Source of the DNA: Cyanobacteria bacterium UBA791
GTDB taxonomy: Bacteria > Cyanobacteriota > Vampirovibrionia > Gastranaerophilales > Gastranaerophilaceae
Direction of reading: 5' to 3'
Assembly (NCBI GenBank): GCA_002297005.1
Contig: DBIX01000013.1
Coordinates: forward strand, 1,681 to 32,347
Length of the DNA stretch: 30,667 bases
Made by a program: the position numbers and the translations under genes. The notes under the pieces were generated by a model. It saw nothing but the letters and a program-made list of their open reading frames with translations, was not told the origin of the DNA and made no database searches. This document shows positions 20,228 through 28,575 of the stretch, one piece after another. The stretch's first letter is position 1, and every line of letters starts with the position of its first letter.

Positions 20228-22603
20228 CTAGGCAGAAAGTAGCTCTTTATCAGACGAACTTAGGCTTTCCGCCATTTTTAAAGTTGGATAATCATTTATA
20301 TCTTTTTCTTTGATAAAAGTTTGTGCTTCAAACCTTGCTAATTCAAGAGTTTTAGTATCTTTTATAATATCTGCAATTAAAAACTCAGGAAGTCCGCTTT
20401 GTCTTACGCCTAAGAAATCTCCAGGGCCTCTAAGTTCTAAATCTTTTTCAGAAATTACAAAACCATTGTTTGTTTCTTCCATAACATGTAATCTTTCTAA
20501 AGTTTCAGGTTGTTTAGAAGAGCTTGATAAAATACAGTATGATTGCAAATCAGAACGACCTACACGACCTCTCAACTGGTGAAGTTGCGACAAGCCAAAT
20601 CTTTCTGCATTTTCGATAACCATGACTGTTGCATTTTTAACATCAACACCAACTTCTACAACCGTTGTTGAAACCAAAATGTCATATTCTTTATTTTTAA
20701 ATTTTGCCATGACTTCTTCTTTTTCTTCGTTCTTCAATTTACCGTGAAGAAGTCCAATTTTTAAGTCAGAAAATACTGTTTCTTGAAGTCTTTCTGCCTC
20801 TTTTGTTGCAGCCTTTGCACTAAGAGTTTCACTTTCTTCAATCAATGGATAAACAATGTATGCCTGATGACCAGTTTCAACCTCTTTTCTAATAAGTTTA
20901 TAAATCTCTCGATGATTTGTCATAACAAAAGTTTTAACCGGTTTTCTACCAACAGGCATTTCGTCAATAATAGTCAAATCCAAATCTCCGTGGAGAGTAA
21001 ATGCTAATGTTCTAGGAATTGGAGTTGCTGTCATGGTAAGCGTTTGAGGAGCAAGAGATTTTTTAGTTAACTTGCTTCTTTGTTTAACTCCAAATCTATG
21101 TTGCTCATCAATTACAATAGCACCCAAATTATTAAATTCCACATTGTCTTGAATAAGAGCATGTGTGCCAACTGCAATATCAATTTGACCATTTATCAAA
21201 TCTTGTTCCATTTGAGTACGCATTTTTTTCTTGCTAGAACCTAAAAATAAACCTATTCTTAAATTCATCGGAGTTAGCCATTCGACTAGGTTGTTATAAT
21301 GTTGTTTTGCCAAAATCTCAGTAGGAGCCATTATTGCCCCTTGATAACCATTTTCTACTGCAGACAACAAGAATATAGTAGCAACAACTGTTTTACCACT
21401 ACCAACGTCCCCTTGTAAAAGTCTTTGCATTGGTTCTTCTTTAGTTAAATCATTCAAGATTTCATTTACAGCCTGCTTTTGAGCAGAAGTTAATTCAAAA
21501 GGTAAACTTTTAATAAACTTCATTACCAAACCATCATCCTTAATTTGTAATGGAACGGTTGCGAGTTCTTTTTTTACTTGTTCACGATGTTCTAGCATTT
21601 TTAACTGAATAATAAACAATTCTTCAAACACAAGCGTAAATCTTGCTCTTTCAAGCATTTCCATACTACTTGGAAAATGTATTTCGCAAATTGCATCCTT
21701 TTTACTTAAAAGTTTATGTTTTTGTATCAAATAATCAGGAAGAACTGTTTTAATAGTATCTTTATACATTTCAAGACACGTATGAATAGCCCTTCTCATA
21801 GTTTTAATGCTAAAGTTTTCACTCAAGGCATAAATAGGAACAATTCTACCAGCATTCAAGGAAGAATGTTCACCCTCTAACGTTTCTATCAGATTATAAG
21901 TTGGCTTATCAATAGTAAGTTTACCGTCATAAGAATTAACTTTAACAACTCCTGAAACCATGATTGCACTATTTTTTGGAAATTGTGATTTAACTCTCTC
22001 TAGCAAATATCTTCCGGCTTTTGCCATAAAGAAATTCAAGGTAATAGAACCTGTTTCGTCCTTAATCTGAACCTTGCAAATCCCAAGACCGCTTTTTGAA
22101 GTAAAAGCTTGAGTCGAAGTAATATACCCAAAAATCGTAGTCGTCATGCCAACCTTTAGATGAGAAATTTTGTCTATATTTGAGTAATCAATATGCTTTC
22201 TCGGAAAGTAGTACATCAAATCATTTGCCGTAAAAATTCCAAGCTTATTTAACTGATAAGCCGTTTTTGGACCAATACCTTTTATATCGCAAACATCAGC
22301 AATCGTAGGGTCTTTTGGCAAATCCTCTTGTATTTCTACAACTGGTTTTGGATTTAATTCATCCTTAATCACTCGTGCAAGTCTTTTTATTGCTCTTTTT
22401 CTTGCAATTAGAGATTCTGTGGAATAATGGTCAAAATATTCCATCAAAATTTGCCATTTTGGATTTTTGGAATTTTTGTACTCTTCTTTCATTTTTGAAT
22501 AAATAAACTTGGAAAAAGATTGAGTTCTGCCTTGAATATTGATATAACAATGCTTTACCTCAACCTCTATTGCTTGTTTTATTTGTTCAAATCTATTTTC
22601 CAT
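20228..22603 (-). CDS. recG: ATP-dependent DNA helicase RecG
   Basis: A 791-residue RecG that remodels stalled replication forks and Holliday junctions. After an N-terminal extension of about 95 residues comes DIKGIGPKTAYQL (106-118), YYFPRKHIDY (131-140) and the wedge OB domain (about 145-245). The helicase motor follows: LTSAQKQAV (Q motif, 371-379), GDVGSGKT (Walker A, 398-405), APTEILAKQH (426-435), DEQH (499-502), TATPIPRT (525-532), and in the second lobe STTVVEVGVDVKNATVMVIENAERFGLSQLHQLRGRVGR split over motifs V and VI. All motor motifs are intact. The extended N-terminus is as in cyanobacterial RecG and longer than in E. coli. It starts three bases after the M16 peptidase gene and is therefore co-transcribed with it. 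Confidence 0.97.
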   Translation of the reverse strand: MENRFEQIKQAIEVEVKHCYINIQGRTQSFSKFIYSKMKEEYKNSKNPKWQILMEYFDHYSTESLIARKRAIKRLARVIKDELNPKPVVEIQEDLPKDPTIADVCDIKGIGPKTAYQLNKLGIFTANDLMYYFPRKHIDYSNIDKISHLKVGMTTTIFGYITSTQAFTSKSGLGICKVQIKDETGSITLNFFMAKAGRYLLERVKSQFPKNSAIMVSGVVKVNSYDGKLTIDKPTYNLIETLEGEHSSLNAGRIVPIYALSENFSIKTMRRAIHTCLEMYKDTIKTVLPDYLIQKHKLLSKKDAICEIHFPSSMEMLERARFTLVFEELFIIQLKMLEHREQVKKELATVPLQIKDDGLVMKFIKSLPFELTSAQKQAVNEILNDLTKEEPMQRLLQGDVGSGKTVVATIFLLSAVENGYQGAIMAPTEILAKQHYNNLVEWLTPMNLRIGLFLGSSKKKMRTQMEQDLINGQIDIAVGTHALIQDNVEFNNLGAIVIDEQHRFGVKQRSKLTKKSLAPQTLTMTATPIPRTLAFTLHGDLDLTIIDEMPVGRKPVKTFVMTNHREIYKLIRKEVETGHQAYIVYPLIEESETLSAKAATKEAERLQETVFSDLKIGLLHGKLKNEEKEEVMAKFKNKEYDILVSTTVVEVGVDVKNATVMVIENAERFGLSQLHQLRGRVGRSDLQSYCILSSSSKQPETLERLHVMEETNNGFVISEKDLELRGPGDFLGVRQSGLPEFLIADIIKDTKTLELARFEAQTFIKEKDINDYPTLKMAESLSSSDKELLSA

Positions 22604-22606
22604 CTA

Positions 22607-25186
22607 TTATTTCTCATTAACAATCGAAGTTACTCTTTTATCATTAAAATATTTTTTTGCAACATTCATAACATCTTGTGCTGTAACAGAATTTATAAGA
22701 GTTTTGTATTCATTTATAAATTCAAAACCTCTTGAAGATGCCTCAAAATTAGAAATTGTACCTGCTTTATCAAGATTAGTTTCTAGACCAATGTAGTAAT
22801 TACCCATCAATTTTTCTTTTGCAGATTTCAATTCTTCTTCTGAAATAGGTTCAGTTTTTAGCTTGTAAACCTCTTCTAATAATCTTTTTTCTGAATATTT
22901 TAAAGTTTTAGGATTAGTTCCAATATAAACCATAAACTGACCTTTTAATCTTTGTGGGGCATAGCCAGAACCTATTTGGTATGCCAAGCCCTCTTTGTCC
23001 CTAACGTTTCGGAATAATCTTGAACTCATTCCACCGCCAAGAACAGAATCAATAACTTGGAAAGTCGCATACTCTTTCTTATTAGTAACACCCGAAGTTT
23101 GCCATCCTGTAAAATACCAAGAGGTTTCCAGTTTATCAATTTTCTTTTCTACTGTTTCTGCCTTTGTAATTGGTTTAATAACATTTGAGTATTTGTTAAA
23201 ATCAAAAGTAGAACCTTTTTTGCCATTAAAAATATTTGTAAAATGACCTATAAGTTCTTTTTCGTTAACATTACCTGTCACACCAATTACAATATTTTCA
23301 GGATAGAAAATTTTGTCATAATATTCTTGAATATCAGAAAGTTTTATTGTAGGAACTGTTTTTTCAAGAATTTTATTCGTGTTTGAATAAGGTGAACCCT
23401 TAAAAATCAATGTTTTATAATTTTCTAATGCGACCTTTAAAGGAATATCTCTTGATTTTTTAATATTGTTCAACAAGGATGCCTTATCTTTGTTTAGTTG
23501 CTCTTCTTTAAATGTTGCGTTATTAATAACTTCATCAAGAATTTCTAAAGCTTTATTTAATTGTGATTTTGTTGTTAAAACATTTATCACAAAATTATCA
23601 CCACCAGATTTTGCAACGATATTAATTCCGTTTTCTTCCATTACTTTACTCAATTCTTCAAAAGAATATTTTTTTGTACCCTTTGTCATAAGTTGAGAAG
23701 TTAAAAATCCAGTACCAGCGATTTTTTCTAAAAATTCGCCCCCTCTTGCATTTATACTGATAGCAACAATTTCATTCGTATCATTTTGATTAACCAATAA
23801 TGTTGCCTTGTTTTCTAATATATATTTTTTAATTCCAAAAGCTTCTTTTACAAATTTTGCCTCTGTATTTTTGATAATTTTCATATCCTTAATTTCTTTT
23901 TCGTATTTTTTTGGAAGCAAAATTGATGTCGCACTATATTTCAAATACTTATTTGCAACTCTCTTAACGTCTTCTGTTGTAACTTTTTGGATATTATTAA
24001 CATAATTATTATAATAATCATTTTGACCAGTAACAACAAGCGTATAACCTAATTCTGTCGCAATATCAGTTATTGATTCTCTTGCAAAATATGTGTCTTT
24101 TTCAATAACACTTTTTGCAAAGGCTAAATCTTCATCATCAATACCGTATTTTTTTATTTTTTGAACTTCTTTATCAATTTCTTTTCTCAATTTATCAATG
24201 TTTTCAGGTTGAAAATTTGCACTAACAATAAACATTCCATCATCCTTGCTAGAAGAATTTCCGCAACTGATAGAATATGCAAGTTGTTTGTTTTCTTTTA
24301 TATCTTGATAAAATCTTGAACTTCTACCTTGACCTAAAATAACTGCTAAAACATCTAAAGCATACGTGTCTTTATGTTTCATCGGAACTGTATTATATGC
24401 AAGCCCTAAATATCCAGTTGAAATATCATCATAATCAATTTTTTCAACATTTTTTGTTAATCGTTTTTCTTGTTTATAATGTTTTTGTTTTGAAACCTTG
24501 TTATTACCAGCAAAAGCTTTTTCTACTTTCTTTAAAGCAGTTTCAGGTTCAACATCCCCAACAACAAGCGTTACCATATTTTGAGGACCATAATTTTTTT
24601 TATAAAAATCAAATATTTCTTCTCTTGTTATATTTGCGATAACTTCTTTTTTACCAATAACTTCTCTTTTATATGGATGAGTCTTGTAAACAAGAGCCGT
24701 AAGATTTTTAGACAATTTATTACGAGGAGAATTCATATCTTTTGAAATTTCTTCGATAACAACTTTTCTCTCTCTTGTTAACTCCTCTTGTGGAATTTGA
24801 GGAGTCAAAAGCATATCAGAATGCAAATCTAATGCCATATCAAACTTGTTTGACGGAATAGTAATATAATAGTGTGTAAAATCCTTACTTGTAGCAGCAT
24901 TAGTTTCACCACCTTGAGATTCAACTAATCTATCAAACTCTCCTACTGGATATTTGCTTGAACCTTTAAAAAACAAATGTTCCAAAAAATGTGCAACACC
25001 ATTGTTTTTATCAGTTTCGTCAATAGAACCTGTTTTTATCCAAGTATCAATAGTGACAATAGGATTGCTCTTAACTTGTTGAATAACAACTGTTTGTCCA
25101 CTCTTTAGTTTATAAATTTTTGCCTCATCAGCAAATGCCATTAATGGCATAAAAAATAACACACAAAATATAAGTAATTTTTTCAT
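22607..25186 (-). CDS. Secreted M16 (insulinase/pitrilysin) family zinc peptidase
   Basis: The ATG at 25186 (859 residues) has GAGGGT five bases upstream; a TTG four codons earlier is less likely. Residues 1-19 form a signal peptide ending AFA. The first M16 unit holds the inverted zinc motif HFLEH (H66, E69, H70) and the distal glutamate in ERKVVIEEISKDMN (about 137-150). The second unit (about 430-859) lacks HxxEH, as normal for the inactive partner half, but keeps the R/Y-rich GGGMSSRLFRNVRDKEGLAYQIGSGY block. A single chain with both halves resembles the pitrilysin/PqqL-like architecture and would degrade or process peptides in the cell envelope. It is the first gene of a two-gene unit with recG. 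Confidence 0.93.
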   Translation of the reverse strand: MKKLLIFCVLFFMPLMAFADEAKIYKLKSGQTVVIQQVKSNPIVTIDTWIKTGSIDETDKNNGVAHFLEHLFFKGSSKYPVGEFDRLVESQGGETNAATSKDFTHYYITIPSNKFDMALDLHSDMLLTPQIPQEELTRERKVVIEEISKDMNSPRNKLSKNLTALVYKTHPYKREVIGKKEVIANITREEIFDFYKKNYGPQNMVTLVVGDVEPETALKKVEKAFAGNNKVSKQKHYKQEKRLTKNVEKIDYDDISTGYLGLAYNTVPMKHKDTYALDVLAVILGQGRSSRFYQDIKENKQLAYSISCGNSSSKDDGMFIVSANFQPENIDKLRKEIDKEVQKIKKYGIDDEDLAFAKSVIEKDTYFARESITDIATELGYTLVVTGQNDYYNNYVNNIQKVTTEDVKRVANKYLKYSATSILLPKKYEKEIKDMKIIKNTEAKFVKEAFGIKKYILENKATLLVNQNDTNEIVAISINARGGEFLEKIAGTGFLTSQLMTKGTKKYSFEELSKVMEENGINIVAKSGGDNFVINVLTTKSQLNKALEILDEVINNATFKEEQLNKDKASLLNNIKKSRDIPLKVALENYKTLIFKGSPYSNTNKILEKTVPTIKLSDIQEYYDKIFYPENIVIGVTGNVNEKELIGHFTNIFNGKKGSTFDFNKYSNVIKPITKAETVEKKIDKLETSWYFTGWQTSGVTNKKEYATFQVIDSVLGGGMSSRLFRNVRDKEGLAYQIGSGYAPQRLKGQFMVYIGTNPKTLKYSEKRLLEEVYKLKTEPISEEELKSAKEKLMGNYYIGLETNLDKAGTISNFEASSRGFEFINEYKTLINSVTAQDVMNVAKKYFNDKRVTSIVNEK

Positions 25187-25212
25187 AATAACCCTCAAAA
25201 TCTGATACGTAG

Positions 25213-25241
25213 ATTATAACATATTTAGTAGAAAATAAAAA
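25213..25241 (-). promoter_or_regulatory. Candidate promoter of the M16 peptidase-recG unit
   Basis: On the minus strand TATAAT (25218-25213) lies 27 bases before the start codon; a weak T-rich -35 (TTTTTA) stands 17 bases upstream. The -10 is perfect but the -35 is poor. Confidence 0.45.
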
Positions 25242-25272
25242 ATCGGTTAAGTAGTGATATTTAAACAACAAA

Positions 25273-25299
25273 AGAGCGAAGCCCGAAAGCTTCGCCTCT
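25273..25299 (-). terminator. Rho-independent terminator
   Basis: GCGAAGC (25276-25282) pairs with GCTTCGC (25289-25295) around CCGAAA, extended by AGA/TCT with one bulge. On the minus strand it is followed by TTTTGTTGTTT and ends the gene that stops at 25325. Confidence 0.8.
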
Positions 25300-25324
25300 G
25301 TTAAAAATAAATTTTAATTAAAAA

Positions 25325-26005
25325 CTAATTTACTGGAATATCAATATCATTAGTTAAAACAACTGTTAAAATATCGCCTTGGTTAAAAGTTACGTCTGTA
25401 CCTTTTTTGAACAAATCAGCGATTGTTTCAAAAATAATATAACCAGTACTACCAACAAAACCACCAATAGCACAAACTGGAACAGTAACAACTTTAACGA
25501 TACCATGAACATCAGCATCTGCAGCAAAATTGACAGAATTTACTGTAATATCTTTAGTTGTGTCCCAATCATTTTGCATGGCCTCACCATAGTTTAATGT
25601 ATCATAAAGACCGCCGTCAAAAGTTGTTTTCATAGTTGCGTAAACAGACATATCTAAAGGCATTTGGCGACCTTTTGATGTTACAACATGGTCAAAATCT
25701 AAGTATAAAACAGCACCTTTTGAAAGCCTTTTTGCTGGTTTGATGTTAGAAATTGTACCTCTAATTAAAGAACCTGCTGGTAAAACAACACTTGTATTAG
25801 TTTTTTCATCTTTTAGTAAGATAGCTGAAAAATAGTCTTCTACTTGATTATCTTTAGTACTAACTGGTTCTTGAAGTTGTATTTGGAATTTTGTTCCTTT
25901 TGGAATTCTTTTAGTTTCTGCTTTTGATTTGTAGACATTAGCTGCATTAACAGATGTTGCTAAAAATATAAGAGCAGTTAAAAGAGTTAATATCTTTGTT
26001 TTCAT
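25325..26005 (-). CDS. Secreted protein of unknown function
   Basis: A 226-residue protein with a signal peptide (about 1-21, ending VNA). The mature part opens with RIPKGTKFQIQLQEPVSTKDNQVEDYFSAIL-like beta sequence (about 33-63, not quoted in full as a motif), then VVLPAGSLIRGTISNIKPAKRLSKGAVLYLDFDHV. The pattern 'settable upper/lower bound, then G(S/T)xxxGxVxxxxxA(R/K)RxxxxAxLxLxF' recalls VirB10/TrbI-like or DUF4369-free envelope beta-domains seen in cyanobacteria, but I cannot name the family. A hydrophobic glycine-rich stretch lies at about 172-196. GGAGG stands seven bases before the ATG. It has its own terminator, so it is a single-gene unit. Envelope location is likely; function unknown. 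Confidence 0.6.
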   Translation of the reverse strand: MKTKILTLLTALIFLATSVNAANVYKSKAETKRIPKGTKFQIQLQEPVSTKDNQVEDYFSAILLKDEKTNTSVVLPAGSLIRGTISNIKPAKRLSKGAVLYLDFDHVVTSKGRQMPLDMSVYATMKTTFDGGLYDTLNYGEAMQNDWDTTKDITVNSVNFAADADVHGIVKVVTVPVCAIGGFVGSTGYIIFETIADLFKKGTDVTFNQGDILTVVLTNDIDIPVN

Positions 26006-26092
26006 TACGTTTCCTCCGTCTTTAATTCTAAAGCGAAAACGTTAAAAATCAAAATTGTAAACAAATGTTAAGTTACATGCAACAAAAAAGGC

Positions 26093-26123
26093 AATTTCTT
26101 AAAAGAAATTTACTTTATATAAG
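26093..26123 (+). promoter_or_regulatory. Candidate promoter region of the small gene
   Basis: TATAAG (26118-26123) is a reasonable -10, 27 bp before the ATG at 26150. A palindrome AATTTCTT-AA-AAGAAATT (26093-26110) covers the -35 position and could be an operator. Confidence 0.4.
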
Positions 26124-26149
26124 AGTAAGAGATAAGAGAGGATTTCAGA

Positions 26150-26353
26150 ATGAAAGAACAAGAATTAAACACAATTATGGCAGTAGTTACAGACCCAATT
26201 AAAAACGTTTACAGAGTTGATTCTTTCGCTAGACAAGAAGAAATCCGCAGAATGTGCAGAATTTTCGAAATCTCAAATTCTCAACAAAACAAACACAAAA
26301 TGTTAGCTATCAAAAATATGGCAACTCTAAAATTAGTTTTAAGCAACAACTAA
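26150..26353 (+). CDS. Small protein of unknown function (67 residues)
   Basis: A short gene with good signals on every side: GAGAGGA about nine bases before the ATG, a plausible -10 upstream and a strong terminator 60 bp after the stop. The protein is highly charged and likely helical (DSFARQEEIRRMCRIFEIS at 24-42), without membrane segment or signal peptide, and with a single cysteine. I recognise no family. The independent, well-terminated transcription unit suggests a real and possibly well-expressed small protein rather than a chance frame. Confidence 0.65.
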   Translation: MKEQELNTIMAVVTDPIKNVYRVDSFARQEEIRRMCRIFEISNSQQNKHKMLAIKNMATLKLVLSNN

Positions 26354-26414
26354 TCTTAAAATTAATTTAAACAAGATTTAAATTTATACTCTCTCTCTCT
26401 ATTTTAAAATTTTT

Positions 26415-26445
26415 GGTCAAACTTCTCAGTTTGACCCTTTTTTTG
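26415..26445 (+). terminator. Strong Rho-independent terminator
   Basis: GGTCAAAC (26415-26422) pairs perfectly with GTTTGACC (26429-26436) around TTCTCA and is followed by CTTTTTTTG. It closes the small gene at 26150-26353. Confidence 0.9.
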
Positions 26446-26446
26446 C

Positions 26447-26564
26447 AAGCGAGCAGAGGCATGAGCGAAGCGAAAGTCGAACAACTGTCAACGAAAACGA
26501 CAGGAGTTTTCGTTGCTGTTGTGAGCGTTGCCGTTTAATGCGAGCGTAGTGCGTGAGCCGGTGT
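26447..26564. repeat. 118-bp direct repeat, copy 1
   Basis: Matches 26796-26913 with one mismatch (26556 G against 26905 A). It contains a ten-base-pair hairpin, CAACGAAAAC/GTTTTCGTTG (about 26489-26515). The whole unit is clearly more GC-rich than the flanking DNA. No convincing coding frame is present in either orientation. Confidence 0.9.
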
Positions 26565-26795
26565 TGCTGGAGTTGGCTTTGCGTAGGCAAAGACAAGCAG
26601 AGCAACACTACGATAGCGACGTAGGATTGCAGAGCGTAGCTCGAAACCCACAGGAGCAAGTGTCGTACGGATAAAAGGAAACGTAGGAAAAAGCGTGAGC
26701 CGGTGTGGAGTCTGAAAAGACTTGCAGAAGTGCAAGGCTTTGGAAGACGCAACATAATATCAGCGACGTTTCAAATCTTTGATTTGACAGGAGCA
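26565..26795. other. Hairpin-rich gene-free segment between the direct repeats
   Basis: A chain of short hairpins: TTTGC/GCAAA (near 26578), GTCT/AGAC (near 26709), CTTGCA/TGCAAG (near 26721), CAAATC/GATTTG (26772-26786). GCGTGAGCCGGTGTGG near 26692-26707 repeats the end of the 118-bp unit, so the segment contains a third partial copy. Open frames here are low-complexity and overlap on the minus strand, and I regard them as non-coding. Confidence 0.6.
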
Positions 26796-26913
26796 AAGCG
26801 AGCAGAGGCATGAGCGAAGCGAAAGTCGAACAACTGTCAACGAAAACGACAGGAGTTTTCGTTGCTGTTGTGAGCGTTGCCGTTTAATGCGAGCGTAGTG
26901 CGTAAGCCGGTGT
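26796..26913. repeat. 118-bp direct repeat, copy 2
   Basis: Same orientation as copy 1, offset 349 bp, one base different. After it the sequence continues into a family A palindromic element. Confidence 0.9.
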
Positions 26914-26951
26914 GGATTGTTTCATTTCACTTTCAATGACAGTAAATGAAC

Positions 26952-27156
26952 TGTCATGCTGAACTTGTTTGACTGCTTTTTCCGAAATCTATAATTTCGT
27001 GAAAAATGTCTGGTTTCTCCACAGCATCTTACCAATATAGAATGGACAAATTCAATGTTAAAACATTCCTAAATAAAATTTACACATTCATAGGTGGTAA
27101 GATGCTGAATATATTAGATAAAATTAACTATTCACCAAGCACGCTTCAGAATGACA
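26952..27156. repeat. Family A-like palindromic element, long variant
   Basis: It has the same frame as the family A copies: TGTCA end (26952-26956), TCTTACC (27027-27033), spacer, GGTAAGA (27096-27102), TGACA end (27152-27156), and TGCTGAA-containing arms. The arms are longer and carry additional hairpins (for example CCGAAAT/ATTTCG near 26982-26999). A palindrome ATGACAGT/ACTGTCAT (26936-26957) overlaps its left end. Confidence 0.65.
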
Positions 27157-27196
27157 CAAAAGGTATGGCAAAACTTATCTAATTTTAATATTTACC

Positions 27197-27234
27197 CCTT
27201 AGATTGCTTCGTCGTTTCACTCCTCGTAATGACA
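27197..27234. repeat. Family C half-element
   Basis: On the minus strand it reads GTCATTACGA, then a short variable part, then GAAGCAATCTAAGG, corresponding to one arm of the family C palindrome at 7790-7866. Confidence 0.6.
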
Positions 27235-27313
27235 TAAATAAACATGTCATTTTAACAACACCTAGTCATTTGACTACATTGTTCAAAATATTTTGAAGTG
27301 ATACCATGGCTTT

Positions 27314-28279
27314 ATGGTACAGTTTTTAAAAAATACATCAAACATTTTAAAAATTTTAATTATTGCCATAATGTTGATACTATTAGACGCTTTACTTATT
27401 GAGCCAAACATATTTTTATCAAGCCCAAAACAACTTGATGTGCCTAATTGGAATAAGAACTTAAATGGTTTTAAAATTGTGCTTATTTCAGATATTCATT
27501 TAGGTACAAGATTTGTTGATATGAAAAAACTTGATGAAATAGTCAAAGTTTCAAATAACAACAACCCTGATTTAGTTGTTATTTGTGGGGATTTAGATGC
27601 AAAAGCAATTTCTAGTAAAAATTATTCAACTACAGAGGTCGCAAACTCTTTAAAAAATCTAAAATCAAAATATGGTGTTGTTGCGATAATGGGTAATCAC
27701 GATTACGAAATGGCAAATATTGTTTATGATATTTATAAACAATCAAATATTAAACTTTTAAAAGACGAAGATTATTTTATTAACGTAAATAATAAAAAGT
27801 TAAGACTTGTTGGGCTTGAGGATTTATGGTTCAGAAATTCTGACCCTGTAAAAGTTATTGGAGAAATTGACAAAGACATTCCAACAATCGTGTTAGCACA
27901 TAACCCTGACTATTTTCCACAAATACCAAAAGAAGTTAGTTTAACACTTAGTGGTCATACTCATGGTGGCGAAATTGTTTTGCCATTTATAGGTTCATTT
28001 ATTGTTCCATCAAAATATGGAAATCGTTACAGAAATGGGTATATTGTAGAAAATAACAAACATTTATTTGTAAGCAGAGGTATTGCAACTCTTGGTTACG
28101 GAAGATTTATCGCACCAGCCGAGATAAATATACTTGATATTTATTCTCAAACAAAACCATCAAAAAACTCACACGATATTTCTGGGAATAACAAGCCTTT
28201 TGAACCAAAATTAATTAATAAATTTAGAAATTTTTATAAATCTCATAAAGTAGAATTATCCAAAAGTCCTCTTATATAA
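27314..28279 (+). CDS. Membrane-anchored calcineurin-like metallophosphoesterase (YkuE-like)
   Basis: A 321-residue protein with one N-terminal transmembrane helix (about 11-31) and a complete two-metal phosphoesterase domain: SDIHLG (D60, H62), CGDLDA (D93), MGNHDY (N128, H129), LAHNPDYF (H196) and SGHTHGGE (H215, H217). The YkuE/membrane-phosphodiesterase type acts on the cell surface or on membrane substrates; lipid-linked or nucleotide-sugar substrates are possible but not shown. The C-terminal 40 residues are basic and add to the core. No ribosome binding site is obvious, and another ATG eight bases upstream is out of frame. Its 3' end overlaps the end of the convergent DUF6506 gene by 24 bp. 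Confidence 0.9.
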   Translation: MVQFLKNTSNILKILIIAIMLILLDALLIEPNIFLSSPKQLDVPNWNKNLNGFKIVLISDIHLGTRFVDMKKLDEIVKVSNNNNPDLVVICGDLDAKAISSKNYSTTEVANSLKNLKSKYGVVAIMGNHDYEMANIVYDIYKQSNIKLLKDEDYFINVNNKKLRLVGLEDLWFRNSDPVKVIGEIDKDIPTIVLAHNPDYFPQIPKEVSLTLSGHTHGGEIVLPFIGSFIVPSKYGNRYRNGYIVENNKHLFVSRGIATLGYGRFIAPAEINILDIYSQTKPSKNSHDISGNNKPFEPKLINKFRNFYKSHKVELSKSPLI

Positions 28280-28540
28280 TTCGTCTTGTTCTGGTAAATG
28301 AGTTACAAAACCCACAGGGACTTTATTGTTTGTTGCCTCGATAATTTTTCTAGCACCATTTTCACCAAAAGCCCCGCAAAGCTCTATGCAATCAATACCA
28401 TTTTTCACCAATTCTTTTGCAACCTCGATAGCATCAGCAAGATTTGACACGCCAATCATTTCGGCAAAATCTCTATTTTCAATAGAAGATTTGTCTTTAT
28501 TATGTTCAAATTTACCCATGATAATATATGCAAATTTAAC
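28256..28540 (-). CDS. DUF6506-type protein with an apparent non-canonical start
   Basis: The first ATG is at 28519 (87 residues), but the frame is open upstream and encodes KFAYIIMG, which looks like the first beta strand of this family. AAGGAG (28553-28548) stands exactly seven bases before a GTT codon at 28540, and 28 bases before the ATG. I therefore extend the gene to 28540 (94 residues), reading GTT as a start or as a mutated GTG. The core is VSNLADAIEVAKELVKNGI, the conserved IELCGAFGENGARKI and KVPVGFVTH. The family is small and of unknown function. It follows the MFS exporter gene on the same strand, about 35 bases downstream, and seems to belong to that unit, with a possible own -10 in the gap. 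Confidence 0.6.
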   Translation of the reverse strand, partial: VKFAYIIMGKFEHNKDKSSIENRDFAEMIGVSNLADAIEVAKELVKNGIDCIELCGAFGENGARKIIEATNNKVPVGFVTHLPEQDELYKRTFG

Positions 28541-28547
28541 AGTTATT

Positions 28548-28553
28548 CTCCTT
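28548..28553 (-). promoter_or_regulatory. Ribosome binding site that decides the DUF6506 start
   Basis: A perfect AAGGAG whose seven-base spacing points to the GTT codon at 28540-28538, not to the ATG at 28519. Confidence 0.6.
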
Positions 28554-28575
28554 ATAGTTTAGTATAATATAAAAT

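Noticed and set aside
26426..26811. Three overlapping minus-strand open frames in the 118-bp repeat zone
   Set aside because: They overlap one another in different frames, follow the repeat boundaries and start inside repeated DNA; the composition is unlike real genes here.
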